A stretch of DNA of 16,060 nt, from the NCBI GenBank assembly GCA_002394305.1, contig DGTM01000051.1:5695-21754 (forward strand), given 5' to 3'. The translations under genes were made by a program, and so were the position numbers. This DNA is from Prevotellaceae bacterium UBA4336 (GTDB lineage Bacteria > Bacteroidota > Bacteroidia > Bacteroidales > Bacteroidaceae). Every line of letters starts with the position of its first letter. Within the stretch, counting starts at the first letter, position 1. The notes beneath the pieces are model-generated. The model saw only the letters and a list, made by a program, of their open reading frames with translations, was not told the DNA's origin and did not search any database. Below, piece after piece: positions 1-8,160 of the stretch.

Positions 1-50
1 ATTTTGGAAGACCTAGGCTCTTATTCCGGAAGAGCGGGGTGTGTGCTACG
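1..50. repeat. Degenerate end of a 22-bp-period repeat array
   Basis: GGAAG recurs at 6-10 and 28-32, exactly 22 bp apart. The unit at 7-28 matches the unit of the array at 5008-5205 in about 15 of 22 positions, sharing GAAG and GCTCTTAT. A third, more decayed unit follows to about position 50. Bases 17-35 also form a 6-bp stem (GCTCTT/AAGAGC, loop of 7), but no T-run follows on either strand, so it is not a convincing terminator. The array probably continues to the left of the window. Confidence 0.55.
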
Positions 51-73
51 GCAGCCAGCGGAGGCCGGGCGCC

Positions 74-1219
74 CTACAGGAGCTTTTCGATGGCCTGCTC
101 CAGGTCGGTGATGTCCTCCCAGCGTGCCTGGAGGTCGCAGTTGCGGTCTATCAGGAAGAAGCACGGCAGGTGGCTGACGTTGTAGAGCTGCAGCATGTCG
201 CTCTCCAGTCCCTCCTCGCAGTAGACGCTCACCCAGGGCAGTGCCTCGCAGCGCTGCTTCCACAGGTGCTGGCTCGGGTCGAGGCTCACCTGGTAGATCT
301 CCAGTCCGCGGTCGTGATACTTGCCGTAGAGTTCGCGCAGCAGCAGGGTGCGCTCCGTGCTGCCCTCCATCGTGAAGGCCATGAAGTCGAGCAGGACTAC
401 CTGTCCTCGCAGGTCGCTCAGCGTCCTTTCCTCGCCGTTGATGTCGGGGAAGGTCATGTCGATGATGCCCAGCTCGCGCACCTTGTCGCTGTCCAGGTCG
501 AGCACAATCTCCTTCGGTCCGCGCTGTGCCCGCCGGCACTCCTCCACGATGCCCGCGATGTTCTCCGTGCGCTGGCATCCCGGGTAGTGCTCCGCCCAGG
601 CATTAGCCACGGCACGCATCCACGTCAGGTCGCTGCGGTCCTGCATCGGGTTGAAGATGAGCCGTCCGCCCAGCGTCTGGAAGCAGGCGTAGTAGCTGTA
701 GGGGGCGGCATAGCGGTTGCGTATGAAGTCCAGCTTGACGCCCGTCTTGTACTCCTGCACGAGCGCGTCTATCATCGAGTCGCGCTCCTGTATCGTATAG
801 TTGCGGTCGGTCGAGATGCTGCGGGCCCTGCGTTCCATGTCGGCCAGGCGCAGGCAGAGCAGGCGCATCGTGTCGCAGGTGCCGCTACCCTCGGTGCGGT
901 AGCCGAACGACATGTCCGCCATGTCCGCCGTCACCCGCACCGTCTCGGTGCTGTCAATCCCCAGGTTGATGCACTCTCCGCCAATGCGCAGGCGGTAGAA
1001 CTCCGGGTTGCCGGCCGGTTCGCCCGTGAAGCGGAACGCGCCGCCCTCCGTCAGGCGCAGGCTGTCCACGGCCACGGCTCCGCGGTCCAGGGTCAGGTGT
1101 TCCAGATAGAGCATCGTGTCGGCAGCGCCGGTGATGTTGCCCTCGATGCAGAACTTGTCCCGCTCGTTGCAGCTGCACAGCGAGGCAAGCAAAAAAAGTA
1201 TAAACAGCGTCTTTTTCAT
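74..1219 (-). CDS. Thioredoxin-fold (AhpC/TSA-like) lipoprotein without CXXC
   Basis: A 381-residue protein. The start at 1219 gives a lipoprotein signal (MKKTLF, hydrophobic stretch, lipobox LCSC with Cys17 as the likely lipidated residue); an upstream in-frame ATG at 1246 lies inside the promoter box and is rejected. Residues 20-110 resemble the DUF4369 beta-rich domain that often precedes periplasmic thioredoxins in Bacteroidales. Residues 250-381 look like a TlpA/ResA-type thioredoxin fold (DMTFPDINGEERTLSDLRG, then VVLLDFMAF, then a cis-Pro motif LPCFFLID at 351-358). The CXXC position reads MEGS (284-287), so the usual dithiol is absent although the fold seems intact. It probably sits lipid-anchored facing the periplasm or at the outer membrane. 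It may act as a chaperone or binding protein, or use other cysteines (Cys324, Cys334, Cys353). It is transcribed alone, divergently from pnp. Confidence 0.85.
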   Translation of the reverse strand: MKKTLFILFLLASLCSCNERDKFCIEGNITGAADTMLYLEHLTLDRGAVAVDSLRLTEGGAFRFTGEPAGNPEFYRLRIGGECINLGIDSTETVRVTADMADMSFGYRTEGSGTCDTMRLLCLRLADMERRARSISTDRNYTIQERDSMIDALVQEYKTGVKLDFIRNRYAAPYSYYACFQTLGGRLIFNPMQDRSDLTWMRAVANAWAEHYPGCQRTENIAGIVEECRRAQRGPKEIVLDLDSDKVRELGIIDMTFPDINGEERTLSDLRGQVVLLDFMAFTMEGSTERTLLLRELYGKYHDRGLEIYQVSLDPSQHLWKQRCEALPWVSVYCEEGLESDMLQLYNVSHLPCFFLIDRNCDLQARWEDITDLEQAIEKLL

Positions 1220-1243
1220 GTCATTTGTGTGTGTAATCGGGCA

Positions 1244-1251
1244 CAAAGTTA
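1244..1251 (-). promoter_or_regulatory. Bacteroidales -7 box for the thioredoxin-fold lipoprotein
   Basis: Read on the minus strand this is TAACTTTG, a perfect TAnnTTTG box, 24 bases before the chosen start codon at 1219. A matching TTTG at the expected spacing is not clear. It excludes the upstream ATG at 1246 as the start. Confidence 0.6.
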
Positions 1252-1274
1252 CGAACTTTTGTCCAAAACGTAAA

Positions 1275-1306
1275 ATTAATGAATTATGAATTGCGAATTA
1301 TGAATA
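1275..1306. repeat. AATTATGAATT-type short repeat
   Basis: Three imperfect tandem copies of a GAATTAT-like heptamer core lie between the divergent lipoprotein and pnp promoters. The same family is found at 6174-6287 and 13785-13947. It contains an ATG in frame with pnp (1279), which would add 29 residues but lies upstream of the pnp promoter box. Confidence 0.7.
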
Positions 1307-1322
1307 AAAAGTCGTACCTTTG
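1290..1322 (+). promoter_or_regulatory. pnp promoter
   Basis: TACCTTTG at 1315-1322 fits the Bacteroidales -7 consensus TAnnTTTG. A weak -33 element (ATTG, 1290-1293) lies 21 bp upstream and is contributed by the AATTATGAATT repeat. Transcription would begin near 1329, leaving a leader of about 37 nt before the ATG at 1366. Confidence 0.65.
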
Positions 1323-1365
1323 TGCGATTTTTTACACAAGATACAATAAGTTTAATTTAATCAAG

Positions 1366-3600
<2,235 letters not shown>

Positions 3601-3641
3601 GACCCGCAGGCGTGCCTCGCGCGCGTATATATAGATAATGT

Positions 3642-3679
3642 AAAGGGGGTGTGTCAAATTAGTCGACACGCCCCCTTTT
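3642..3679. terminator. Rho-independent terminator after pnp, probably bidirectional
   Basis: AAAGGGGGTGTGTC (3642-3655) pairs with GACACGCCCCCTTT (3665-3678) over 14 positions with one G-U wobble and a 9-nt loop, followed by a T-run on the plus strand. A-residues before the stem give a weaker T-run for the convergent AraC gene. A further GACACACCC at 3707-3715 could pair alternatively with GGGTGTGTC at 3647-3655. Confidence 0.9.
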
Positions 3680-3748
3680 ATGTTTATAAGCTTTTGGCCG
3701 TATTCTGACACACCCTTTCTTTGTTTGTGTGGCGGTGCGTCGGTGCGG

Positions 3749-4621
3749 CTACAGCAGCAGGCGCTTGTCCCTGAATTCGCGGGCCGACATGCCCGTGTAG
3801 GTCTTGAAGTAGCGGGCGAAGGCAGCCTGGTCGGGGAAGCCGAGGCGCTGCGATATCTGTTGGATGGAGAGGTGGTGCTGGTAGCAGAGCATGGCCTTGG
3901 CCTGTGCGATGACGTAGTCCGAGATCCAGTCGCTGGCGTTCTTGCCAGACTGCTGCTTGATGATGGCAGAGAAATGCTTGGGCGAGAGGCAGAAGAGGCT
4001 GGCGTAGAAGCGCACCTCGCGCGACTCGGTGTAGTGCTCCATGACGGCGTCCACGAAGTGGGCCAGTATCATCTCGTGGGGCGAAGGCTTGTGCGTGTTG
4101 AGGCCGTCGGCCTGGCAATAGTCCTGCAGCAGCACGAGCAGTGCCTCCATCAGGTGGTGGTAGAGCCTCACCTTGCGCTGGCTCTCCGACCAGCAGACGG
4201 AGTACATTACGCTCATCAGCGCGTGGACGTCTGCCGCCTGGCTCTCGGTCAGCTGGATGTGGGCCTGCCAGTGGTAGTGCAGATTCTCGTGGTAGCCGTT
4301 GGGGTAGTCGTGCTTCATGCGGTCGAACTTTTCGGGGGAGACGATAATGGCGATGATTTCGAGGTCGTCGGAGACCTGCAGGATGTTGACCGTATGCTTG
4401 GGCATGAGTACGAACATGTCGTTGGGGCGGAAGTCGACGGGCTGTGTGTCGTATTCCACATGGGCTGTCCCCCCGATGTTGAGCCCAACAACGAGGTTGC
4501 GCGAGATGAACGGTTCGCCCTGTGTTGGCAGGGAAGCTATCTTGTCGAGCACCAGGAGGCCGTGTTCCTCCAAAACCCTGCGATTTCGCTCTACAGCGGA
4601 GAGAATTTCTTTCTTTTTCAT
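3749..4621 (-). CDS. AraC-family transcriptional regulator
   Basis: A 290-residue DNA-binding regulator. Residues about 30-110 look like the cupin-like N-terminal sensor domain of AraC proteins (VVGLNIGGTAHVEYDTQPVDFRPNDMFVLMPKH). Residues about 190-290 form the double helix-turn-helix: a first HTH around FYASLFCLSPKHFSAIIKQQSGK, a linker helix with AKAMLCYQHHLSIQQISQRLGF, and the second-HTH signature FARYFKTYTGMSAREFR. No membrane segment is seen, so this is a one-component cytoplasmic regulator rather than a hybrid two-component sensor. Its ligand and targets cannot be read from the sequence. The start at 4621 follows a promoter box by 23 bases. The divergent transcription unit at 4714-4990 is the nearest candidate target. 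The gene ends tail-to-tail with pnp. Confidence 0.92.
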   Translation of the reverse strand: MKKKEILSAVERNRRVLEEHGLLVLDKIASLPTQGEPFISRNLVVGLNIGGTAHVEYDTQPVDFRPNDMFVLMPKHTVNILQVSDDLEIIAIIVSPEKFDRMKHDYPNGYHENLHYHWQAHIQLTESQAADVHALMSVMYSVCWSESQRKVRLYHHLMEALLVLLQDYCQADGLNTHKPSPHEMILAHFVDAVMEHYTESREVRFYASLFCLSPKHFSAIIKQQSGKNASDWISDYVIAQAKAMLCYQHHLSIQQISQRLGFPDQAAFARYFKTYTGMSAREFRDKRLLL

Positions 4622-4644
4622 GGCATTTCGTACGATTTTCTTTG

Positions 4645-4652
4645 CAAAAATA
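4645..4652 (-). promoter_or_regulatory. -7 box of the AraC-family gene
   Basis: On the minus strand this reads TATTTTTG, matching TAnnTTTG, 23 bases before the start codon. A TTTG (plus-strand CAAA at 4678-4681) lies upstream at a longer than usual 25-bp spacing, so the -33 element is uncertain. Confidence 0.55.
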
Positions 4653-4713
4653 GCATATTATTTTGACATATAATACACAAAAGGAGTTTTTGCTAAGTTT
4701 TTCGTCCGTTTTG

Positions 4714-4747
4714 TTTGGTGCTCTTTGCAGAATACTTACTAATTTTG
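4714..4747 (+). promoter_or_regulatory. Promoter divergent from the AraC-family gene
   Basis: TTTG (4714-4717) is followed after 22 bp by TAATTTTG (4740-4747), a good Bacteroidales-type pair. Expected transcription start is about 4754. No ATG occurs between that point and 4970, so the product is probably a non-coding RNA. Confidence 0.5.
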
Positions 4748-4753
4748 CACCCA

Positions 4754-4990
4754 GAAAAACTAACATCTCAACCACAATACGTGAAAAACACATTTTAGCA
4801 GATATCTTCTTCAATCGGCAGTCAGACGTCGGTCGTCGACCGGGTGTCAGACTCCAGCCGCACTCCAGAAGGTGATACACGAAGATAACGGACAGACCAA
4901 AGGACAAAAAAAATCATAATATACTCTGTTTTCACTTATCTCTTTTTTTTCAATCCCTGGCACATAGCGATGGGCCGGGGATTGTTTTGT
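4754..4990 (+). ncRNA. Candidate structured small RNA of about 235 nt
   Basis: The segment is bounded by a TAnnTTTG promoter and an intrinsic terminator and contains no ATG before 4970. It contains a clear extended hairpin at 4816-4860: CGGC (4816-4819) pairs with GCCG (4857-4860), AGTCAGAC (4820-4827) with GTCAGACT (4846-4853) with a single A-A mismatch, and CGGTC (4830-4834) with GACCG (4838-4842). TATCTTC (4803-4809) and GAAGATA (4881-4887) can close an outer stem. The flanks are A/U-rich. No known family was recognised: it does not show tmRNA, SRP RNA or RNase P signatures. A 6S-like long hairpin is one possibility to test. The exact 5' end is inferred from the promoter. Confidence 0.45.
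4951..4990 (+). terminator. Rho-independent terminator of the candidate small RNA
   Basis: CAATCCCTGGC (4951-4961) pairs with GCCGGGGATTG (4974-4984) over 11 positions including one wobble, with a 12-nt loop, followed by TTTTGTT. It lies immediately before the 22-bp tandem array and would isolate the exoribonuclease gene from upstream transcription. Confidence 0.75.
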
Positions 4991-5007
4991 TCTGTACCCT
5001 TCCGGCA

Positions 5008-5205
5008 GAAGCGCCGTGCTCTTATCCAGGAAGCGCCGTGCTCTTATCCAAGAAGCGCCGTGCTCTTATCCAGGAAGCGCCGTGCTCTTATCCAGGAAGC
5101 GCTGTGCTCTTATCTCGGAAGCGCCGTGCTCTTATCCAGGAAGCGCCGTGCTCTTATCCAGGAAGCGCTGTGCTCTTATCTCGGAAGCGCCGTGCTCTTC
5201 CTGAG
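5008..5205. repeat. 22-bp tandem repeat array, 8 full units plus 1 partial
   Basis: Units begin with GAAGCGCCGTGCTCTTAT and continue with CCAG (type A) or, in the two units with GCGCTG, with CTCG (type B). Starts are at 5008, 5030, 5052, 5074, 5096, 5118, 5140, 5162 and a degenerate last one at 5184. Units 3-5 (A, A, B; 5052-5117) are repeated exactly as units 6-8 (5118-5183), so a 66-bp block was duplicated. There are no unique spacers, so this is not a CRISPR array. Because 22 is not a multiple of 3 and the unit lacks stop codons, all three plus-strand frames stay open through it without being genes. Confidence 0.95.
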
Positions 5206-5253
5206 GGGGCGGCACGGGGGATTGGTGCTCGGGACGAAACATTTTTGCCGTTT

Positions 5254-5287
5254 TTTGCCGATATGTGCGAAATAATGCTTAACTTTG
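5254..5287 (+). promoter_or_regulatory. Promoter of the YhaM-like gene
   Basis: TTTG (5254-5257) is followed after 22 bp by TAACTTTG (5280-5287). Expected start of transcription is about 5294, just before the ATG at 5315. This rules out the in-frame ATG at 5285. Confidence 0.7.
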
Positions 5288-5314
5288 CCTGCACAAAACA
5301 AGTTAAGCACAAGG

Positions 5315-6190
5315 ATGAACAACAAGGAATACCTCGTCATAAGCCGCAGCAACGGGACGACCCGCACCGGTGCGCCCTATGCCTCGCTCAAGGTGGCGAA
5401 CCTCACCGAGACGATGAACGTGGCCGTCTGGGACATGCCGCCCACGGCCGGACCGCAGGTGGGCGGGCTGGTCGTCTTCTACAACATCAAGGACAACGAC
5501 GGCAAGAAGTCGTGCGACCTGCGCGACCTCAAGGCCATGGGCGAGCCGCTGCTGGACCACCCCCTCTACAACCTGTTGCCGCGACCCGTGCGCCGCGACG
5601 TCTGGGACGACACAGTCAAGAAGCTGCTCGGCTATTGCTCGGACCGCCAGCTCATGGACATCATCGAGGAGTTTGCTGCACGCTTCTACGAGCCCTTCAG
5701 CCAGTATCCTGCTGCCACCAGCATGCACCACGCCTATCCCGGCGGGCTGCTGAACCACACCTGGCAGATGCTGCACATGTTCGAGGGGCTCTATCCCTGC
5801 CTGCCCTACGCGGTGAAGGCGGAGCACTGCATCCTCTCTATCCTCTTCCACGACTGCGGCAAGACCAGCGAGTACAGCCGTCAGGGCGAGGCACAGCCCG
5901 ACATGTACCTGCTCGGCCACATCTACATCGGGGCCCACTGGCTGCACAACATCCTCAAGGGCAAGGGCGTGAGCGACGACGAGACGAAGCGCATCGTGCA
6001 CTGCGTACTGGCTCACCACGGCACGCGCGAGTGGGGAAGCCCCGTCGTGCCCTGCACACAGGAGGCCATCGTGGTGAACCACATCGACAACCTCAGCGCC
6101 AAGACCGACATGTGGGAAGGCACCGGCGACATGGAGTACATGAATGCCCTGGGCACGAAGAAGGTGGCACCGTTAATTCACAATTCATAA
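5315..6190 (+). CDS. YhaM-like 3'-to-5' exoribonuclease (OB fold + HD domain)
   Basis: A 291-residue cytoplasmic protein. Residues 1-75 look like an OB-fold nucleic-acid-binding domain (GAPYASLKVANLTETMNVAVWD). Residues about 135-265 form a metal-dependent HD phosphohydrolase domain with the YhaM signature: HHAYPGGLLNHT (H148), LFHDCGK (H179-D180), GHIYIGAHW (H202), VLAHHG (H234-H235) and VVNHIDNLSAK (D258). This architecture is that of YhaM/CBF1 exoribonucleases, which trim RNA and DNA 3' ends. The start at 5315 is set by the promoter box at 5280-5287. The last residues (PLIHNS) and the stop codon are encoded by an AATTC-type repeat, so the natural C-terminus may have been altered by that element. 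Likely first gene of an operon with the two genes downstream; a functional link to them is not evident. Confidence 0.9.
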   Translation: MNNKEYLVISRSNGTTRTGAPYASLKVANLTETMNVAVWDMPPTAGPQVGGLVVFYNIKDNDGKKSCDLRDLKAMGEPLLDHPLYNLLPRPVRRDVWDDTVKKLLGYCSDRQLMDIIEEFAARFYEPFSQYPAATSMHHAYPGGLLNHTWQMLHMFEGLYPCLPYAVKAEHCILSILFHDCGKTSEYSRQGEAQPDMYLLGHIYIGAHWLHNILKGKGVSDDETKRIVHCVLAHHGTREWGSPVVPCTQEAIVVNHIDNLSAKTDMWEGTGDMEYMNALGTKKVAPLIHNS

Positions 6191-6287
6191 TTCTCAATTC
6201 AATAAAGGAAGCGAGAACAAAAAGGAAGGTCTCCGATGGTCCAAAGAATCTAATTATGAATGATGAATTGTGAATTATGAATTATAA
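6174..6287. repeat. AATTATGAATT-family inverted repeats at a gene junction
   Basis: TAATTCACAATTCAT (6174-6188) is perfectly complementary to ATGAATTGTGAATTA (6263-6277), giving a 15-bp stem with a 74-nt loop. The left arm encodes the last codons and part of the stop of the YhaM-like gene; the right arm runs into the ATG of the LicD-like gene and, with the next heptamer, encodes its Met-Asn-Tyr. Confidence 0.85.
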
Positions 6288-7125
6288 AGAGCAGGAACTC
6301 CAGCGGCTTCAGGACGCGCTCTACGCGACGCTCTCCGAGGTGAAGCGCATCTGCGACAAGCACGGCATATGCTACTTCATCACGGGCGGGACGGCCGTCG
6401 GCGCCTACTTCTGGGGGAAGATGCTGCCCTGGGACGACGATGTCGACGTGGGCATGCTGCGCCCCGACTACGAGCGTTTCGCCAGCATCGCACAGCAGGA
6501 GATGGGCGACCGCTTTTTCCTGCAGACACCCGAGACCGAGCCGCACACACCCTTCTTCTTCATGAAGGTGCGCATGAACGGGTCGCGCTTCTCCGAATCC
6601 ACCTTCAGCCACATCGACATGCACCAGGGCATCTACGTCGACATCTTTCCCTTCGACAAAATGCCGCGCCGGCAGTGGCTCGGACGGTTGCAGCACGAGG
6701 CCGTCTACTTCTTGAACGGACTCTTCATCGCCACCGAGATATGGCAGTGGCGGCACTGCGGCAAGTGCGACATCCCTGAGCCCCGGCCCCGCAGCTGGCT
6801 GGCCTGCCTGGGCACACGCGTGCTCATCACCCTGCTGGGCAAACGCGCTATATATAATATAATGTACAGGGTGCAGACGATGTTCAACGGCTGTCGGCTC
6901 GACGAGGTCAAGAACGTCATCACGAAGAGCGAGCACCTGCCCGCGGCAGACGTCACCGAGGCACAGACCGTCACGCTCGGCCCCCTGCAGGTAAGGGCGC
7001 CCCGCGACCTCCTGCTCTACTTGACGAACCACTACGGACAGGTGCGCAAGGACATCCCCGACGAGATGAAGGTCAGCCACCGCCCCGAGGAGCTCGTCTT
7101 TCCGGAAATGAAGAATGAAGAGTGA
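6277..7125 (+). CDS. LicD-family phosphotransferase-like protein
   Basis: A 282-residue protein of the LicD family, nucleotidyltransferase-fold enzymes that attach phosphocholine or related phospho-substituents to surface glycans. The signature is at about residues 37-60: GGTAVGAYFWGKMLPWDDDV, followed by DVGM, containing the metal-binding PWDDDVD motif. The position that usually carries Arg in the family (LLGAVRHKGF-like) appears to be Phe here, which may signal a different substrate. GIYVDIFPFDKMP (about 116-128) is another family motif. No signal peptide; cytoplasmic or membrane-associated. It lies between the YhaM-like gene and an acyltransferase-3 gene, with only 3 nt to the latter, so the two probably work together on an envelope polysaccharide or lipid. 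Its first codons come from an AATTATGAATT repeat and its last codons (EMKNEE) from a GAATGAAGA repeat. Confidence 0.85.
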   Translation: MNYKEQELQRLQDALYATLSEVKRICDKHGICYFITGGTAVGAYFWGKMLPWDDDVDVGMLRPDYERFASIAQQEMGDRFFLQTPETEPHTPFFFMKVRMNGSRFSESTFSHIDMHQGIYVDIFPFDKMPRRQWLGRLQHEAVYFLNGLFIATEIWQWRHCGKCDIPEPRPRSWLACLGTRVLITLLGKRAIYNIMYRVQTMFNGCRLDEVKNVITKSEHLPAADVTEAQTVTLGPLQVRAPRDLLLYLTNHYGQVRKDIPDEMKVSHRPEELVFPEMKNEE

Positions 7126-7136
7126 AGAATGAAGAA
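7108..7136. repeat. GAATGAAGAGTGAAG short tandem repeat at a gene junction
   Basis: Degenerate GAA(T/G)GAAGA-type units span the stop codon of the LicD-like gene (7123-7125) and the start codon of the acyltransferase (7129). A related run (GAATGAAAAAAGAGTGAAGAG) is at 13687-13713. Confidence 0.6.
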
Positions 7137-8160
7137 ACAACGTAACCACGCCTTTGACATCCTCTGCGGCATCTGCATCATCCGTATGGTCACGCTGCAC
7201 GTCATGTCCTTCTGCGGAGAGGAGGGGCAGGAATGGTGGCGCACGGTGATGCAGTGGAGCTTCTTCTTCATGAGCTTCTTCTTCTTCAAGGCCGGCTACT
7301 TCAACAAGGGCACGACCGCCGGGACGGACCTCGGCTACCTGCGCGACCGCAGCCGGCGGCTGCTCATCCCCTACTTGGCGAGCGGCATCATCGGCGCCGT
7401 CGTCTACTTCAGCTTCTATCCTGCCCTGACGGAGCGCTACGGCCAGTTCGTCGAACCGCTGGAGTGGGAGCACGTCTGGATGAAGAGCGGCTTTTACGGC
7501 AACTCGCCCATCTGGTTCCTCTTCTCCTTCTTCACCGTCTACATGATGGTGCGCTACATCGACAAGGTGCGGCACCTGTGCTGGCTCGCGGTGCTCTTCC
7601 CGGCCGTCAGCTACTGGGCGTTCCGCACGGGGAACCGTGTGCCGATGAGCCTGGGCAACGTCTTCATCGCCTGCTACTTCTTCTACCTGGGGCGGCTGTG
7701 GCACTGGGTGATGCAGCGCTACGAGGGCGAGACGGTGGCTGCCGCCTCGTGGGTGATGGTGGCGGCGTTCGTCGTGCTGAACATCGTGCTGCCCGGCTCG
7801 TACAACATGAGCCAGAACATGTTCACGGGGCACCCCGTGATGGCTGTCGTGAACGCGACGCTTGTGCTGTGCGGCCTGGCGGGTGTGCTGCTGACGGCGC
7901 ATGTGCCGCGCATCCCCCTGCTGTGCTTCATCGGGGAGCACAGCATGGTCTTCTTCATCTCGCACTACCCGATGCTCTATTTCTACAAGTTCATGCACCT
8001 CTCGTACGGCCGCAGCATCTATGGCAGGGCCGACGATGTGCTCATCCTCCTGCCCGTCATCTTCGGCCTGTGCGCCTGGCTGGTGCCGTACATCGAGCGT
8101 GTGCCTTGGCTCAGCGGTCGCTGGCCCGACGCCCAGCGTGCCACTGCAGCAGACGCCTGA
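7129..8160 (+). CDS. Acyltransferase family 3 membrane protein (OafA/WecH-like)
   Basis: A 343-residue multi-pass inner-membrane protein with about ten hydrophobic segments. The N-terminus (RNHAFDILCGICIIRMVTLH) matches the acyltransferase-3 pattern in which a conserved Arg/Asp-containing segment is followed by the catalytic His, here His24. Members transfer acetyl, succinyl or similar groups from acyl-CoA or another donor to sugars on the periplasmic side. The SIWF-like segment NSPIWFLFSFF (about 125-135) is also typical. The gene starts 3 nt after the LicD-like stop codon, so the two are almost certainly co-transcribed and may decorate the same surface glycan. The last 50 bp overlap the end of the convergent Nudix gene. 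Confidence 0.88.
   Translation: MKKQRNHAFDILCGICIIRMVTLHVMSFCGEEGQEWWRTVMQWSFFFMSFFFFKAGYFNKGTTAGTDLGYLRDRSRRLLIPYLASGIIGAVVYFSFYPALTERYGQFVEPLEWEHVWMKSGFYGNSPIWFLFSFFTVYMMVRYIDKVRHLCWLAVLFPAVSYWAFRTGNRVPMSLGNVFIACYFFYLGRLWHWVMQRYEGETVAAASWVMVAAFVVLNIVLPGSYNMSQNMFTGHPVMAVVNATLVLCGLAGVLLTAHVPRIPLLCFIGEHSMVFFISHYPMLYFYKFMHLSYGRSIYGRADDVLILLPVIFGLCAWLVPYIERVPWLSGRWPDAQRATAADA

Noticed and set aside
17..35. Hairpin GCTCTT/AAGAGC as terminator of the thioredoxin-fold gene
   Set aside because: Short stem, no T-run on the minus strand, and better explained as part of a 22-bp repeat unit.
1279..1365. Upstream start for pnp adding 29 residues
   Set aside because: The added residues come from the AATTATGAATT repeat and the start codon precedes the TACCTTTG promoter box at 1315-1322.
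5008..5205. CRISPR array
   Set aside because: Repeats are directly tandem without unique spacers, and no cas genes are present.
4970..5275. Repetitive protein frames through the 22-bp array (RKRRALIQEAPCSY-like repeats)
   Set aside because: All three plus-strand frames are open because the unit has no stop and 22 is not a multiple of 3. There is no promoter after the terminator at 4951-4990, and the longest frame runs out of frame into the real exoribonuclease gene.
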